From: Methylobacterium sp. WL1
GTDB lineage: Bacteria; Pseudomonadota; Alphaproteobacteria; Rhizobiales; Beijerinckiaceae
Length of the DNA stretch: 64,000 bases
NCBI RefSeq assembly: GCF_008000895.1
Contig: NZ_CP042823.1
Coordinates: 3,624,001 to 3,688,000 of the forward strand
Direction: 5' to 3'
Made by a program: the position numbers and the translations under genes. The notes under the pieces are model-generated. The model worked only from the letters and a program-made list of their open reading frames with translations. It was not told where the DNA came from and ran no database searches. The first letter of the stretch is position 1; every line of letters starts with the position of its first letter. Positions 17,620 to 26,567 of the stretch are shown here, in pieces.

Positions 17620-18254
17620 TCGCCGCCTACGCCCCGATGATCGACCCCGCCGTGCTCGAGCCGGCCCTGGTCCAGCTCAGCCGTTACGAGACCCGGCTGC
17701 GACGGGTCGGGATCACCGCGGTCCAACCCGGCGAGGGGGTGAGCACGCTCGCGCGCGAACTCGCCGGCGCCTATGCCCGCCGCGGCCGCACCGCCGCATT
17801 GATCGAGACCAACTGGTCCCGGCCGTCCCTGGCCGCGGCTTACGGGCTCGAGGGCCGGCCAGGCTTCGCCGATATCGTCGCCGGGGACGTGGCGCCGAGC
17901 CTCGGGGTCCACCCGGTCGCCGACGGCCTGAGCGTCGTGCCGGCCGGCAGCGCCGGGGCGATCCGGAAGGCGACCCTTGACGACGGCCGCGTCGAGGACT
18001 TCCTGGCACTGGTCGACGACCGCTTCGACCTTGCCATCCTGGATTGCGAACCGATCACCGAGATCGGCGACGCGGCGGCGCTCTCGCCCTTCGTGGATGG
18101 GTTCGTCGTGGTGATCGGCGCCGAGCGGACGCGCCGGGCCGTGGCCCAGCGGGCGCTTGCCGACCTCAAGGCCGCGGGCGGCGCACCGCTCGGCATCGTC
18201 CTCAACGGGACCCGGCGGCCGATCCCGAAATGGCTGTACCGGTGGCTCGGATGA
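17616..18254 (+). CDS. degenerate BY-kinase-type (CpsD/CapB-like) ATPase
   Basis: This 212-residue protein has the fold order of the separate cytoplasmic kinase partner of Wzz proteins. The Walker A region reads PGEGVST, where active enzymes have GEGKST, so the ATP-binding Lys is Val. Walker A' is ALIETNWSRPSL (usual LxDxDxRxPxL), with both Asp changed. Walker B is LAILDCEP. No C-terminal tyrosine cluster is seen, only PKWLYRWLG. It is probably catalytically dead and may act as a structural partner of the chain-length protein. ATGA overlaps join it to both neighbours. Confidence 0.75.
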   Translation: MIAAYAPMIDPAVLEPALVQLSRYETRLRRVGITAVQPGEGVSTLARELAGAYARRGRTAALIETNWSRPSLAAAYGLEGRPGFADIVAGDVAPSLGVHPVADGLSVVPAGSAGAIRKATLDDGRVEDFLALVDDRFDLAILDCEPITEIGDAAALSPFVDGFVVVIGAERTRRAVAQRALADLKAAGGAPLGIVLNGTRRPIPKWLYRWLG

Positions 18255-19864
18255 GCGGCGCCCCGGTTCGCGCACTCCGCGCACTGCCGGTGGCCGGCCT
18301 CGGCCTCGCGGCGGCGGCCGGTGCCGTGGCGCTGAGCGCTGCACCGCTGAAGTTCGCCGTGGTCGGGTTGGCCGCGGCCTTCGGCGGGGTCGGCGCCCTG
18401 ATCGCCGGGCAGCGCTACCGCCTGACGCCCCTGCTGCTGGTCGCCCTCGCGGTCGGGCTGACCGTGAAGCTGGATGTCAGCTTCTTCCAGCATTTCGAAG
18501 CCGTCGGCCAATACCTGCCGAGCATCGGCGGCGGTGCCGGACTGACCGTGAGCGTGGCGCTCCTGGTGGCGCTGACGCTGATCCTCTCGAAGGTCACAGG
18601 CATCGGAGAGCGGGTCTCGGGGCTGCGCCTCGACCGGCCGCTCGTGCTCACGCAGCTCGCCTTCCTGACCGCCGGCCTGCTCTCGCTGGCCAACGCCACC
18701 GACACCGCCTACCTGTGGTTCGATGCGTGGCGGTTCCTCGGACTGCTCCTCGTCTCGGTGGCCGTCTCGAACCTGTCCGGCGCCGATATCCGCACCCTCG
18801 CGCTGGCGATCTGCGCGTTGTGCCTGGTGCAGACTGCGGTGGCGGGGCTGCAATACGTCTCCGGGTCCGAACTCGGCCTTTCCGTGCTCGGCGAGGAGCA
18901 GATCGTCGAGGAGAACATCAACTTCTCCGCGCAGCGCCGCGCCGGCGGTCTGAAGGTCCACCCGAATATTCTTGGGTACTATTACGAGTTCGTTTGGCCG
19001 CTGGCACTGGCGCTAGCCCTCTCTCGGGGCCCGAAACTCCTGCGCCTCGTCGGCGCCGCCGGGGCCGGTTCGGCCGTCGTCGGCGTGGTGCTGACCCTGT
19101 CGCGCGCCTCCTGGCTGACCTATCCGCTCTCGGCGACCCTGGTGATCCTGCTGGTCTACCGGGACCGGCTGTTCACCCGGGCGAGCCTGATCGTGTTCGC
19201 CCTTCTGGTCGTCGCGGCCGGGATCGGGGCGATCTATGCCGGGCCGCTGGTCTGGGAACGCCTGACCGCGGATGACGGCGGCTCCGCGGCGCAACGTGGA
19301 CCGCTCAACGCGGCCGCCCTGGCGCTGTTCGCGCAATTCCCGATCTTCGGCGTCGGGCTGAACAATTTCGGCAACCAGTTCGCGGTGCTCGATCAGACCG
19401 GCCTGTCCCGCCTCGCCGGCCTGTTCGACCGCTCGAACCACGTCGTGCACAACCTGCACATCCTGATCCTCACCGAGGTCGGGATCGTCGGCTACACCGC
19501 CTTCGCGCTGGTCTTTTCGGTCGGGATTTTCCGCGGGTTCCGGGCGGCGTGGCGCGCACCGGTGGGCGATCCGCTGGCGGCCATCGCGGCCGCCTGCGCG
19601 GTCGGCCTCATCGCCCACCTGCTGCACGGGCTCGTCGACCCGGGCTTCCGCCTGAACCTCGGCATCGCCGAACTGCTCTACACCGGCCTCGGGCTGATCG
19701 CGGGCGTGCGGGCGGCGCAGCGCCGTGCCGCTGCGGAGATCGGCAGCGCGACGCGCTCCCTCTCGGCGCAGGAGCAAGGAGCCGCGACCGCGTTGGGTAT
19801 CCGTCCGAGACCGTCCGCTGCCCATAACCGCCCAGCCGTCAGAGCGCGGAGAGATCGACAATGA
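18251..19864 (+). CDS. O-antigen ligase/polymerase family membrane protein (Wzy-like)
   Basis: This 537-residue polytopic protein has about ten to twelve hydrophobic segments. It carries the family segment VVLTLSRASWLTYPLSATLVILL and a large periplasmic loop containing FGVGLNNFGNQF and SNHVVHNLHILILTEVGIVGY, as in Wzy_C/WaaL domain proteins. In this operon it is the likely polymerase for lipid-linked repeat units. It starts within the stop of the ATPase gene (ATGA at 18251) and ends in an ATGA with the GT2 gene. Confidence 0.85.
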   Translation: MSGAPVRALRALPVAGLGLAAAAGAVALSAAPLKFAVVGLAAAFGGVGALIAGQRYRLTPLLLVALAVGLTVKLDVSFFQHFEAVGQYLPSIGGGAGLTVSVALLVALTLILSKVTGIGERVSGLRLDRPLVLTQLAFLTAGLLSLANATDTAYLWFDAWRFLGLLLVSVAVSNLSGADIRTLALAICALCLVQTAVAGLQYVSGSELGLSVLGEEQIVEENINFSAQRRAGGLKVHPNILGYYYEFVWPLALALALSRGPKLLRLVGAAGAGSAVVGVVLTLSRASWLTYPLSATLVILLVYRDRLFTRASLIVFALLVVAAGIGAIYAGPLVWERLTADDGGSAAQRGPLNAAALALFAQFPIFGVGLNNFGNQFAVLDQTGLSRLAGLFDRSNHVVHNLHILILTEVGIVGYTAFALVFSVGIFRGFRAAWRAPVGDPLAAIAAACAVGLIAHLLHGLVDPGFRLNLGIAELLYTGLGLIAGVRAAQRRAAAEIGSATRSLSAQEQGAATALGIRPRPSAAHNRPAVRARRDRQ

Positions 19865-20793
19865 GCGGCATCGGCCTCAGCGTCCTGATCGTCACCTACA
19901 ACACTGGCGCCGACATCGAGACCTGCCTGCGCCTGCTGGCGGCCAGCCGGATCGACCGATCCTACGAGGTGATCGTCGTCGACAACGCCTCGTCGGACGG
20001 GACGCCGGAGCGGATCGCCGGTACCTTCCCGTGGGTACGGCTCATCGCAGAGCGGACCAATCACGGCTTCGCTGGGGGAAATGCCGTCGCGCTGGCTGCG
20101 GCGCGGGGCGACACGATCCTGCTTCTGAACCCCGACGCGTTCCTGCGCGACCCGGAGGCGCTGGCCGGAACGCTTACCCATCTCGACGCGCACCCCGATG
20201 TCGGCGCAGTCGGTCCGCGCCTGATCTTCCCGGACGGCCGCCATCAGGTCGGCGATGCCGGCTACGAGCCGCGCCCGCTCTCGACCCTGGTCCATGCCGC
20301 CGGTCTGTCCGGGCGCTTCGGCCTGCGCGGCCTCTACCTCGCGAGCCGGCAGGCCCGGGGGCGCGAGGCCCTGGACGTGGACTGGGTCTGCGGCGCGTTC
20401 ATCCTGATGCGTCGGAAGGCGATCGAGGCGATCGGTGGCCTGGAAAGCGCGCTGTTCCTCTACGGCGAGGACGTCGATTGGGGCTGCCGCCTGCGCGATG
20501 CCGGCTGGCGGGTCGCCTACCTGCCGGGGATCGCGGTCGTCCACCTCCAAGGCGGCTCGGCCGGCACGCGCTCGGCCCGCTGGCTCGACGGTCTGGCGGG
20601 GATCTACCGCCTGCGCAACGCCGGCCGGCTCCTGTCCTCTCCGGCCTTCTTCGTAGCCCCGCTGCGCCTCGGCTTCACGCTGCGGGCGCTGGCCTACGGC
20701 CTCGCCGGCCGCCTGAAACGGCAGCCGGAACTCGCCCGCAAGGCCGAGGACATGCGCAGGTTTTCCAACCACCTGCGCAGTCTTCGAATTTGA
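19861..20793 (+). CDS. family 2 glycosyltransferase
   Basis: This 310-residue GT-A enzyme has N-terminal SVLIVTYNTGADIETCL, VIVVDNASSDGT, the metal-binding region LLLNPDAFL, and the acceptor-side motif LYGEDVDWGCRLRDAG. It is rhamnosyltransferase-like in style and should add one sugar to the lipid-linked repeat unit at the inner face of the membrane. It is the last of five genes linked by 4-bp overlaps. Donor sugar and linkage are unknown. Confidence 0.87.
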   Translation: MSGIGLSVLIVTYNTGADIETCLRLLAASRIDRSYEVIVVDNASSDGTPERIAGTFPWVRLIAERTNHGFAGGNAVALAAARGDTILLLNPDAFLRDPEALAGTLTHLDAHPDVGAVGPRLIFPDGRHQVGDAGYEPRPLSTLVHAAGLSGRFGLRGLYLASRQARGREALDVDWVCGAFILMRRKAIEAIGGLESALFLYGEDVDWGCRLRDAGWRVAYLPGIAVVHLQGGSAGTRSARWLDGLAGIYRLRNAGRLLSSPAFFVAPLRLGFTLRALAYGLAGRLKRQPELARKAEDMRRFSNHLRSLRI

Positions 20794-20806
20794 TCCCGTC
20801 AAATGC

Positions 20807-21544
20807 TCACGGCTTCTTGCGGATGAAAACCATGTGGTAGCCTTTCAACGGACCCGGCGTGAGCCGGAACAGCAGCTCCCAGAACTTGCCCAGGACGATG
20901 TTCTCGCCATGATAGAACGGCTGCCCGTCAAAACTGTAGGTGAAGTGCTCGAACCGATCAGTTGGGAAAAGCCGCTTCCGCGCCGCCTCCGTGTTCATCG
21001 TGTAGAGCGGCACGAACGAGTCGATCTCGACCAGCCGCGGCTCGACCCAGCGCAGGACCTGTGCGTGCAGGCGCTTCGGGATGAGCCGCGCGCCGACCCC
21101 GACATAGCCCCAGCGGTTGGGAGTCCAGGCGCAGAGCCAGCCCCCCGGAGCGAGGACCCGGCCGAGCTCGGCCGCGGTGACATCGGCATGCTCGATATGT
21201 TCGAGGACCGAGAACGCCGAGATCAGGTCGAAGCTCCCATCCGGGAATGGAAGGATCCCGTCGTGGCCGATCAGACGGACCTCGTCGGCCGACTTGTTCT
21301 CGAGGACCGCCTCGTCCACGTCGCAGGCCATGACGTGGGCGCAGCGCCCGCGGAAGTCGCCGAGGTGCCGGCGGAGTGGAACCGGGTCATCGGTCCACTT
21401 GCCGCGCCCGGCCCCGAACTCCATCACCCGCATATCCGGCCGGAGCAGCGCGTTGACGCGCACGATGTACTCCATCCGGTGGTCCTGCCGGGAGTAACCC
21501 CCGGCCCCCATCTCCCGGAACAGGCGCTGTTCGACGGTGACCAT
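20807..21544 (-). CDS. class I SAM-dependent methyltransferase
   Basis: This 245-residue cytoplasmic enzyme has motif I VMEFGAGRGKW, the acidic post-I region ACDVDEAVL, GILPFPDGSFDLISAFSVLEHIEH, and LAPGGWLCAWTPNRWG. It fits the UbiE/Methyltransf_11 group. Set inside the EPS locus in the opposite orientation, it may methylate a sugar or a lipid-linked intermediate; this is inference from position. Its start is 36 bp from that of the divergent GT4 gene, so the promoters overlap. Confidence 0.8.
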   Translation of the reverse strand: MVTVEQRLFREMGAGGYSRQDHRMEYIVRVNALLRPDMRVMEFGAGRGKWTDDPVPLRRHLGDFRGRCAHVMACDVDEAVLENKSADEVRLIGHDGILPFPDGSFDLISAFSVLEHIEHADVTAAELGRVLAPGGWLCAWTPNRWGYVGVGARLIPKRLHAQVLRWVEPRLVEIDSFVPLYTMNTEAARKRLFPTDRFEHFTYSFDGQPFYHGENIVLGKFWELLFRLTPGPLKGYHMVFIRKKP

Positions 21545-21580
21545 ACTTCAGGCTCCTCTGAGGACGCGACGCGCGCCGGA

Positions 21581-22762
21581 GTGGTGAATTGGGATGGGCC
21601 GGACGGGCGCCCGGCGGTGGCGATCCTCGGCACCCGCGGGGTGCCGGCCGCGCATGGGGGCTTCGAGACCCTGGCCGAGCGTCTGGCGCTGGATCTCGTC
21701 GAGCGGGGCTGGCGGGTCGAGGTCTATTGCCAGGTGAGCACGCCGACCCCGCCGAGCGTCTGGCGCGGCGTCGCGCTGATCCCGGTCGCGGTGCGGGGCG
21801 ACGGCGCCTTCGCCACGATCGTGTTTGACCTCAAATGCACCCTGCGGGCGGCGTTCCGGCCGGCCCTGCCGCTGGTGCTCGGCTACAACACGGCCCTGTT
21901 CTCGATCCTGTACCGCCTCACGGGCAAGCGCAGCGTGATGAACATGGACGGGATCGAGTGGAAGCGCGACCGCTGGTCGAAGCCCGCAAAGGCGTGGTTC
22001 TGGCTGAACGAGCGCCTCGGCAGCCTGTTCTCCACGTATCTGGTCGCGGACCATCCGGAGATCGCGAAGCACCTCGCCCGCAACACCGCGGCGAAGCGGA
22101 TCACCACGATCGCGTACGGCGCCGACCCGGTGCTGGAGGCGTCGACGACGCCGCTGTCCGCGTTCGGCGTCCGCCCCCGCGACTACGGGCTGCTGATCGC
22201 CCGGGTCGTGCCCGAAAACCTGGTGCTCCAGATCGTCCGCGCCTGGAGCGAGATCCGCCCCGGCCTGCCCCTCGTCGTGCTCGGCAAGCTGATGGACTCG
22301 GATTCCTACCACCGTGCCGTGAAGGCCGCGGGCGGGCCGGACGTGATCTTCGCGGGCGCGATCTACGAGGCCGACCGGGTGTCCGCCCTCCGTCTCCACG
22401 CCCGCTTCCACATCCACGGCCACACGGTTGGCGGCACCAACCCGTCCCTGGTCGAGGCCCTCGGCGCCGGCTCGCCGATCCTGGCGCACGACAATCCGTT
22501 CAACCGTTGGGTGGCGGGCGACGGCGCCGTGTTCTTCGGCGACGAGACCGAGTTGCGCCGGGGCATCCTGAACCTTGTGCGCGCTGCGCCGAGCCGGCTC
22601 GACGCGATGTCGGCGGCCTCTCGCGACCGGCACGCGGACGCGTTCGGCTGGCGCGGCATCGTCGATGCCTACGAGGGTGTGCTCCGCCGTCAGCTCCCGT
22701 CCCGGCGCGCCGCCCGCGGAGGCCGGGAAGCCATCCGCCGACACGAGCACGGGCCGGCCTGA
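21581..22762 (+). CDS. DUF1972-type glycosyltransferase (GT4-like)
   Basis: This 393-residue protein begins near VAILGTRGVPAAHGGFETLAERLALDL, the DUF1972 N-terminal signature found in rhamnosyl- and related transferases. The C-terminal half has the GT-B nucleotide-sugar site: HIHGHTVGGTNPSLVEALGAGSPILAHDNPFN. No ATG precedes the domain; GTG 21581 (or 21584) is the likely start. It should act in repeat-unit assembly. It converges on the acetyltransferase pair. Confidence 0.8.
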   Translation: MVNWDGPDGRPAVAILGTRGVPAAHGGFETLAERLALDLVERGWRVEVYCQVSTPTPPSVWRGVALIPVAVRGDGAFATIVFDLKCTLRAAFRPALPLVLGYNTALFSILYRLTGKRSVMNMDGIEWKRDRWSKPAKAWFWLNERLGSLFSTYLVADHPEIAKHLARNTAAKRITTIAYGADPVLEASTTPLSAFGVRPRDYGLLIARVVPENLVLQIVRAWSEIRPGLPLVVLGKLMDSDSYHRAVKAAGGPDVIFAGAIYEADRVSALRLHARFHIHGHTVGGTNPSLVEALGAGSPILAHDNPFNRWVAGDGAVFFGDETELRRGILNLVRAAPSRLDAMSAASRDRHADAFGWRGIVDAYEGVLRRQLPSRRAARGGREAIRRHEHGPA

Positions 22763-22790
22763 CCGGCTGGCCGACGTTGGAGGGTGGGCG

Positions 22791-23408
22791 CTAAACTGCA
22801 TCGCCGCCCTCCGGAACATCGGAGCGGCTGCGGATCTGCCGCTGCGCCACCATCGTGACGGTGCCGGCGGGGACTTCCCGCAGGCTGCACACGCCGATCC
22901 CGATCGTGGCTCCGGCCCCGACCGTGACAGCACCCTGGACGGCCGCGTGGGCCCCGACCACGGCATTGTCCCCGAGGCGCGGCGCGTCCGCGGGGAATGG
23001 CGCGCCGGGGAAAACCCAATCCCGCGGCCCCACGAGCGTCCCGGGAAGCAGCACCAGGTCGATCCCCGCGCTGCCGCAGAAAACGATGCGGGCCGGGTGG
23101 GGCACGAACAGGCCCGGCCCGATCGGCGATCCGGGATGCAGGCTCGCGCCGGTCAACCGCAGCGACAGGTTCGAGACGGCGGCCGCGCATCGCCGCCAGC
23201 CGTGTCCGTGCAGCAGATGCGCCACGCGGTGGAAGATCGCGACCTGCATGGCGGGCAGCGTCAGGTGCATCAGGCGTCGCAGCCGGGAGGTCGGCTTGCC
23301 GCCCGTGGTCTGGCGCAGGACGCGGGCGAAGTCGGCCGAGAGCAGCCGGCGCACCTCCGCGTAGCCGGTCGGACCGTGCGGATCGGTGTTCACGACGGCG
23401 CCGGTCAT
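22791..23408 (-). CDS. serine acetyltransferase-like hexapeptide-repeat protein (copy 1)
   Basis: This 205-residue protein of the left-handed beta-helix acyltransferase family has segments such as LTGASLHPGSPIGPGLFVPHPARIVF and VGAHAAVQGAVTVGAGATIGIGV. In an EPS locus these usually add O-acetyl groups from acetyl-CoA to sugars, not to serine. The ATG overlaps the stop of the upstream acetyltransferase (23405-23408), so the two are coupled. It is shorter and more diverged than CysE. Acceptor is unknown. Confidence 0.72.
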   Translation of the reverse strand: MTGAVVNTDPHGPTGYAEVRRLLSADFARVLRQTTGGKPTSRLRRLMHLTLPAMQVAIFHRVAHLLHGHGWRRCAAAVSNLSLRLTGASLHPGSPIGPGLFVPHPARIVFCGSAGIDLVLLPGTLVGPRDWVFPGAPFPADAPRLGDNAVVGAHAAVQGAVTVGAGATIGIGVCSLREVPAGTVTMVAQRQIRSRSDVPEGGDAV

Positions 23409-24019
23409 GCCGCGGCTCCCCGGCCCGGGAGGGCACGCCAGGGCTGGGGCATCACCGTCTCGCCGGGCTCGACGTCCTTGAGGATGGTGGTGCGGGGGCC
23501 GAGCCGGGCCCGATCGCCGATCCGCACCGCACCGAGCACGATCGCGCCGGCCTCCAGCACCACGCCGTCGCCCAGCAGCGGCAGGCCGGGGCCCCCGCCG
23601 ATATCCTGATCGGGCTCCTTCAACAGGCCGCCGATCGAGGCCTGCACGCCGAAGGCCGCGTCACGCCCGACGGCGCCCGCGATGACCGCGCCGAACGGAT
23701 ACGGGAGGAACAATCCCCCGGCGATCCGGCTCGAGGGGGGGATATCGGAGCCGGTCCACCAGCCGTTGAACAGCCACAGCAGCCAGGCCGCCATGCGCCA
23801 GCCGCGCTCGTGGCTGTAGCGCGAGAGCCGATAGAGCCAGACCGCGTGATAGCCCCGGTACAGTCGCGCCGAACCGTGGCCCCGGCGATGCCAGTGGGCA
23901 CGGTCGGCCGCGAGCGCAATGCGCATCTGTGCCCAGCATTGTCGCCGCCCGTCTGCGAATTTCGATGCGCCCGCGAGGGGGATCCCTCGGGCGGCGTCAG
24001 TCTCTGCGCGCTCGGACAT
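23405..24019 (-). CDS. serine acetyltransferase-like hexapeptide-repeat protein (copy 2)
   Basis: This 204-residue protein has an N-terminal helical part (HGSARLYRGYHAVWLYRLSRYSHERGWRMAAWLLWLFNGWW). A hexapeptide beta-helix follows (IPPSSRIAGGLFLPYPFGAVIAG, GDGVVLEAGAIVLGAVRIGDRARLGPRTTIL). The layout resembles serine O-acetyltransferases recruited to polysaccharide loci. The start is placed at ATG 24019 (MSERAETD), not the upstream in-frame ATG at 24103. It is divergent from the flippase gene and forms a two-gene operon with copy 1, to which it is only distantly similar. Confidence 0.72.
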   Translation of the reverse strand: MSERAETDAARGIPLAGASKFADGRRQCWAQMRIALAADRAHWHRRGHGSARLYRGYHAVWLYRLSRYSHERGWRMAAWLLWLFNGWWTGSDIPPSSRIAGGLFLPYPFGAVIAGAVGRDAAFGVQASIGGLLKEPDQDIGGGPGLPLLGDGVVLEAGAIVLGAVRIGDRARLGPRTTILKDVEPGETVMPQPWRALPGRGAAA

Positions 24020-24054
24020 ACGCAGTCCTCCGGTTTCCTCAGACGCTTTATCTC

Positions 24055-24083
24055 TGCAACCATAAATTGAAGATACGGTTGCA
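24055..24083. promoter_or_regulatory. dyad in the divergent acetyltransferase/flippase promoter region
   Basis: TGCAACC (24055-24061) and GGTTGCA (24077-24083) form a perfect 7-bp dyad with a 15-nt AT-rich spacer. It lies between two divergent EPS genes, 36 bp upstream of one start and 65 bp upstream of the other. It is a candidate operator controlling both; no regulator is known. Confidence 0.35.
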
Positions 24084-24147
24084 AGCCATACGCACCCTGC
24101 CACGATGCAATCGTAGGTCGCGGTTTTCAGTAAGGCTCCACCGAGAG

Positions 24148-25629
24148 ATGGTCCGCTTGGTAAATCGATTGCGCGGACGTGGCCGCCCGGGCGGCATGCG
24201 GTACGGCGCCAATCTGCTTGGACAGGCCGCGGGCCGCGGGGTTTACTTGGCCGCCGGCTTCGCCGCCTTCGTGATGGTCGGGCACGGCGTCGGCCCGGCG
24301 GCGCTCGGCCGCTACGGCCTGGCCCTCGCGGTGCTGGCGGTGGCGCTCATCGCGGCCGATTTTGGTACCACGCTGACCTTCGGGTCACGCCTCGGCGCCG
24401 GCGCGCCGGAGATGCGGGCTGCGGAATTCGGCCGCATGATATCGGCCCGGCTGCTCCTCGGCGGCGGCACCGGATTGCTGCTGCTCGGCGCCCTGCCGCT
24501 GCTGCCCGGGGAGATCCGGCCGGCGCTGGCCCTCGCCGCCGTGCTGATGCCGCTCGCGGCCGCGCGCTTCCAGGATTCCCTGTTCCAGGTCTGCGGGAGG
24601 CCGGGCTGGTCGGTCTGGCCGTCCCTGGCCAACGCCGTGGTCCTGGTCGGCGGCACGGCACTCGCGCTCTGGTTGCAGCTCCCCGAGGCGGCCCTGAGCA
24701 TCGTCGCGGTGGCCTCGGGCATCGTCTACGGCGTGGTCGGGCTGATCCTGGCCGCCAAGCTTCTGCCTCTGCGTCCCGCTTCCCTGTCGCAGGGCTGGGC
24801 GACGATCCGGGCCGCGGCCGGCGTCGGGATCTCGAACGCCCTCGGCTCACTCAACGGCCGCATCAGCTTGATCATGCTGGCGGCGCTGGCGGGTGCGGCG
24901 GAACTCGGCCAGTTCACCGCGGGCTTCCGGTTCTTCGAGCTCGGCGCCGCGGTGGCGATCACCCTGTGCGCGCCGCTCGTGCCCGTGTTCGGCCGGGCAG
25001 TCGGCGCCATCGATGCCGGCGCGACACGTTCCGGCACCGATCGGCTGCGCTCCAGCGTGCGCCCCGCACTGATCGTGATCCTGGCGGCCGCGGTGGCCGG
25101 AACCGTGGCGGCCTGCGCGGTCGCCGATCCTCTGGTGCGTGTGATCTTCGGGCCGGATTTCGCTGCGGCCGCGCCGGTCCTGCGCATCGCAGCCGCGATG
25201 AGCGCCCTGCTGATTACCGCCACGGTGCTGTTCGCCGGTCTGGTTCCCCTCGGTCGGACCGGCTTCGCGGTGCGCGGCAGTGCGGCCGCCTGCGCCACGA
25301 ATCTGGCCGCTTGCGCGGTGCTGATCCCCCTGGATCCGCTGCTCGGCGCGGCCTGGGCCGCCCTCCTGGCCGAGGTCGCGATGCTGGCGGTGGTCGCCCA
25401 CGCCTTCTGGCGCGAAGCCGGCGCACCACTGGCGCCCGGCGATGCCCCGACTGTGCTGGGCCCCGGCCTCGTCACCGCCCTCGCCTGGGCCGCCGGCCCG
25501 GCGACGCTCGCGCCGATCACGGTGCCTTTCGCCGCCGTCCTCTCCGCTGCGGTGGCGGCTTGGCTGTGCCTGCGCGGCCGCTCCACCGCCGCTCCCCTCC
25601 CCCTCTCGATCCCGGAAGCTTCGTCATGA
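24148..25629 (+). CDS. polysaccharide flippase, Wzx-like
   Basis: This 493-residue polytopic membrane protein of the MOP/MATE-like polysaccharide exporter group begins MRYGANLLGQAAGRGVYLAAGFAAFVMVG, with about twelve to fourteen hydrophobic segments. GISNALGSLNGRISLIMLAALAGAAELGQFTAGFRFFEL is typical of Wzx/RfbX repeats. It should flip the lipid-linked repeat unit to the periplasm for the Wzy-like polymerase. ATG 24148 is preceded by a weak GAGAG site. Its stop overlaps the next gene's ATG. Confidence 0.83.
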   Translation: MVRLVNRLRGRGRPGGMRYGANLLGQAAGRGVYLAAGFAAFVMVGHGVGPAALGRYGLALAVLAVALIAADFGTTLTFGSRLGAGAPEMRAAEFGRMISARLLLGGGTGLLLLGALPLLPGEIRPALALAAVLMPLAAARFQDSLFQVCGRPGWSVWPSLANAVVLVGGTALALWLQLPEAALSIVAVASGIVYGVVGLILAAKLLPLRPASLSQGWATIRAAAGVGISNALGSLNGRISLIMLAALAGAAELGQFTAGFRFFELGAAVAITLCAPLVPVFGRAVGAIDAGATRSGTDRLRSSVRPALIVILAAAVAGTVAACAVADPLVRVIFGPDFAAAAPVLRIAAAMSALLITATVLFAGLVPLGRTGFAVRGSAAACATNLAACAVLIPLDPLLGAAWAALLAEVAMLAVVAHAFWREAGAPLAPGDAPTVLGPGLVTALAWAAGPATLAPITVPFAAVLSAAVAAWLCLRGRSTAAPLPLSIPEASS

Positions 25630-26567
25630 GCGACGTCCCCGTGCTCTCGGTCATCATCCCGACCTACAACCGCGCCGACACGCTGCGCCTGTGCCTGCGG
25701 GCCTTCGACCGACAGACGACCGACCGGCCGTTCGAGATCGTCGTCTGCGACGACGGCTCCGCCGACGCCACCGGCACGGTGATCAGCCACGCGGTCGCCA
25801 CCGGCCGCATACCGGTCGTGCACCTGCGCCAGGAGAATGCCGGCGCCAACGCGGCCAGGAACCGGGCGATCGCGTCGGCCCGGGGCGCGCGGCTCCTGAT
25901 CGTCAACGACGACACGATCCCGGCCCCCAGCCTCGTCGATGCGCATCTCGCCGCCCATGCCAGGCGGGGCGGACGCGAGACCGCGATCCTCGGGCGCATG
26001 ACCATCGACCCGGCTCTGCCGTTCTCGCCGTTCTCCGCCCTGCACCACGACGCGTCGTACGACGCGCTCGCGGGCCGGGTGGAAGTGGGCTGGGACGCCT
26101 TCCTGACCTGCAACGTCAGCGTTGATCGCCGCCTGCTCGAAGAGGCGGGCGGCTTCGATCCGCGCCTGACCTGGCATGAGGACATCGAACTCGGCGAGCG
26201 GCTGGCCCGGCGCGGCATGCACCTGTTCTATGAGCCGGAGGCGCTGGCCTATCACCACCACCTCCTGGACGAGACGGCCTACCTGCGCATCGCCGAGCGC
26301 GAGGGGGCGGCGCTGGTGCTGTGGTACCGGAAGCGCCCGGACCTCGCGCCCGATCTCACCCGGCTCGGCCTCGTCGGCCCGCCGCCGCTGGCCGCCGCCC
26401 CGCGCCACCGCGTCGCCGACCTGGCGATGCCCACGGCGCTGCTGCCCGGCTGGCAGATGGCGGCACGTGTCCTCACTCGGATCAGTCCCGAGGCCGGCCG
26501 CACGGTCTGGCGCCGCCTGTTCCAGCGCCAGAAACGCCTCGCCATCGCCCGGGCGCTGGCGGCGTGA
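25626..26567 (+). CDS. family 2 glycosyltransferase
   Basis: This 313-residue GT-A enzyme starts VLSVIIPTYNRADTLRLCLRAF, with VVCDDGSADAT and the DDT metal site in LLIVNDDTIPAP. TCNVSVDRRLLEEAGGFDPRLTWHEDIELGERL is the acceptor-side region. The C-terminal 80 residues are helical and basic. It should add a sugar at the cytoplasmic face during repeat-unit assembly. ATGA overlap with the flippase gene and GTGA overlap with the beta-helix gene show tight coupling. Confidence 0.87.
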   Translation: MSDVPVLSVIIPTYNRADTLRLCLRAFDRQTTDRPFEIVVCDDGSADATGTVISHAVATGRIPVVHLRQENAGANAARNRAIASARGARLLIVNDDTIPAPSLVDAHLAAHARRGGRETAILGRMTIDPALPFSPFSALHHDASYDALAGRVEVGWDAFLTCNVSVDRRLLEEAGGFDPRLTWHEDIELGERLARRGMHLFYEPEALAYHHHLLDETAYLRIAEREGAALVLWYRKRPDLAPDLTRLGLVGPPPLAAAPRHRVADLAMPTALLPGWQMAARVLTRISPEAGRTVWRRLFQRQKRLAIARALAA

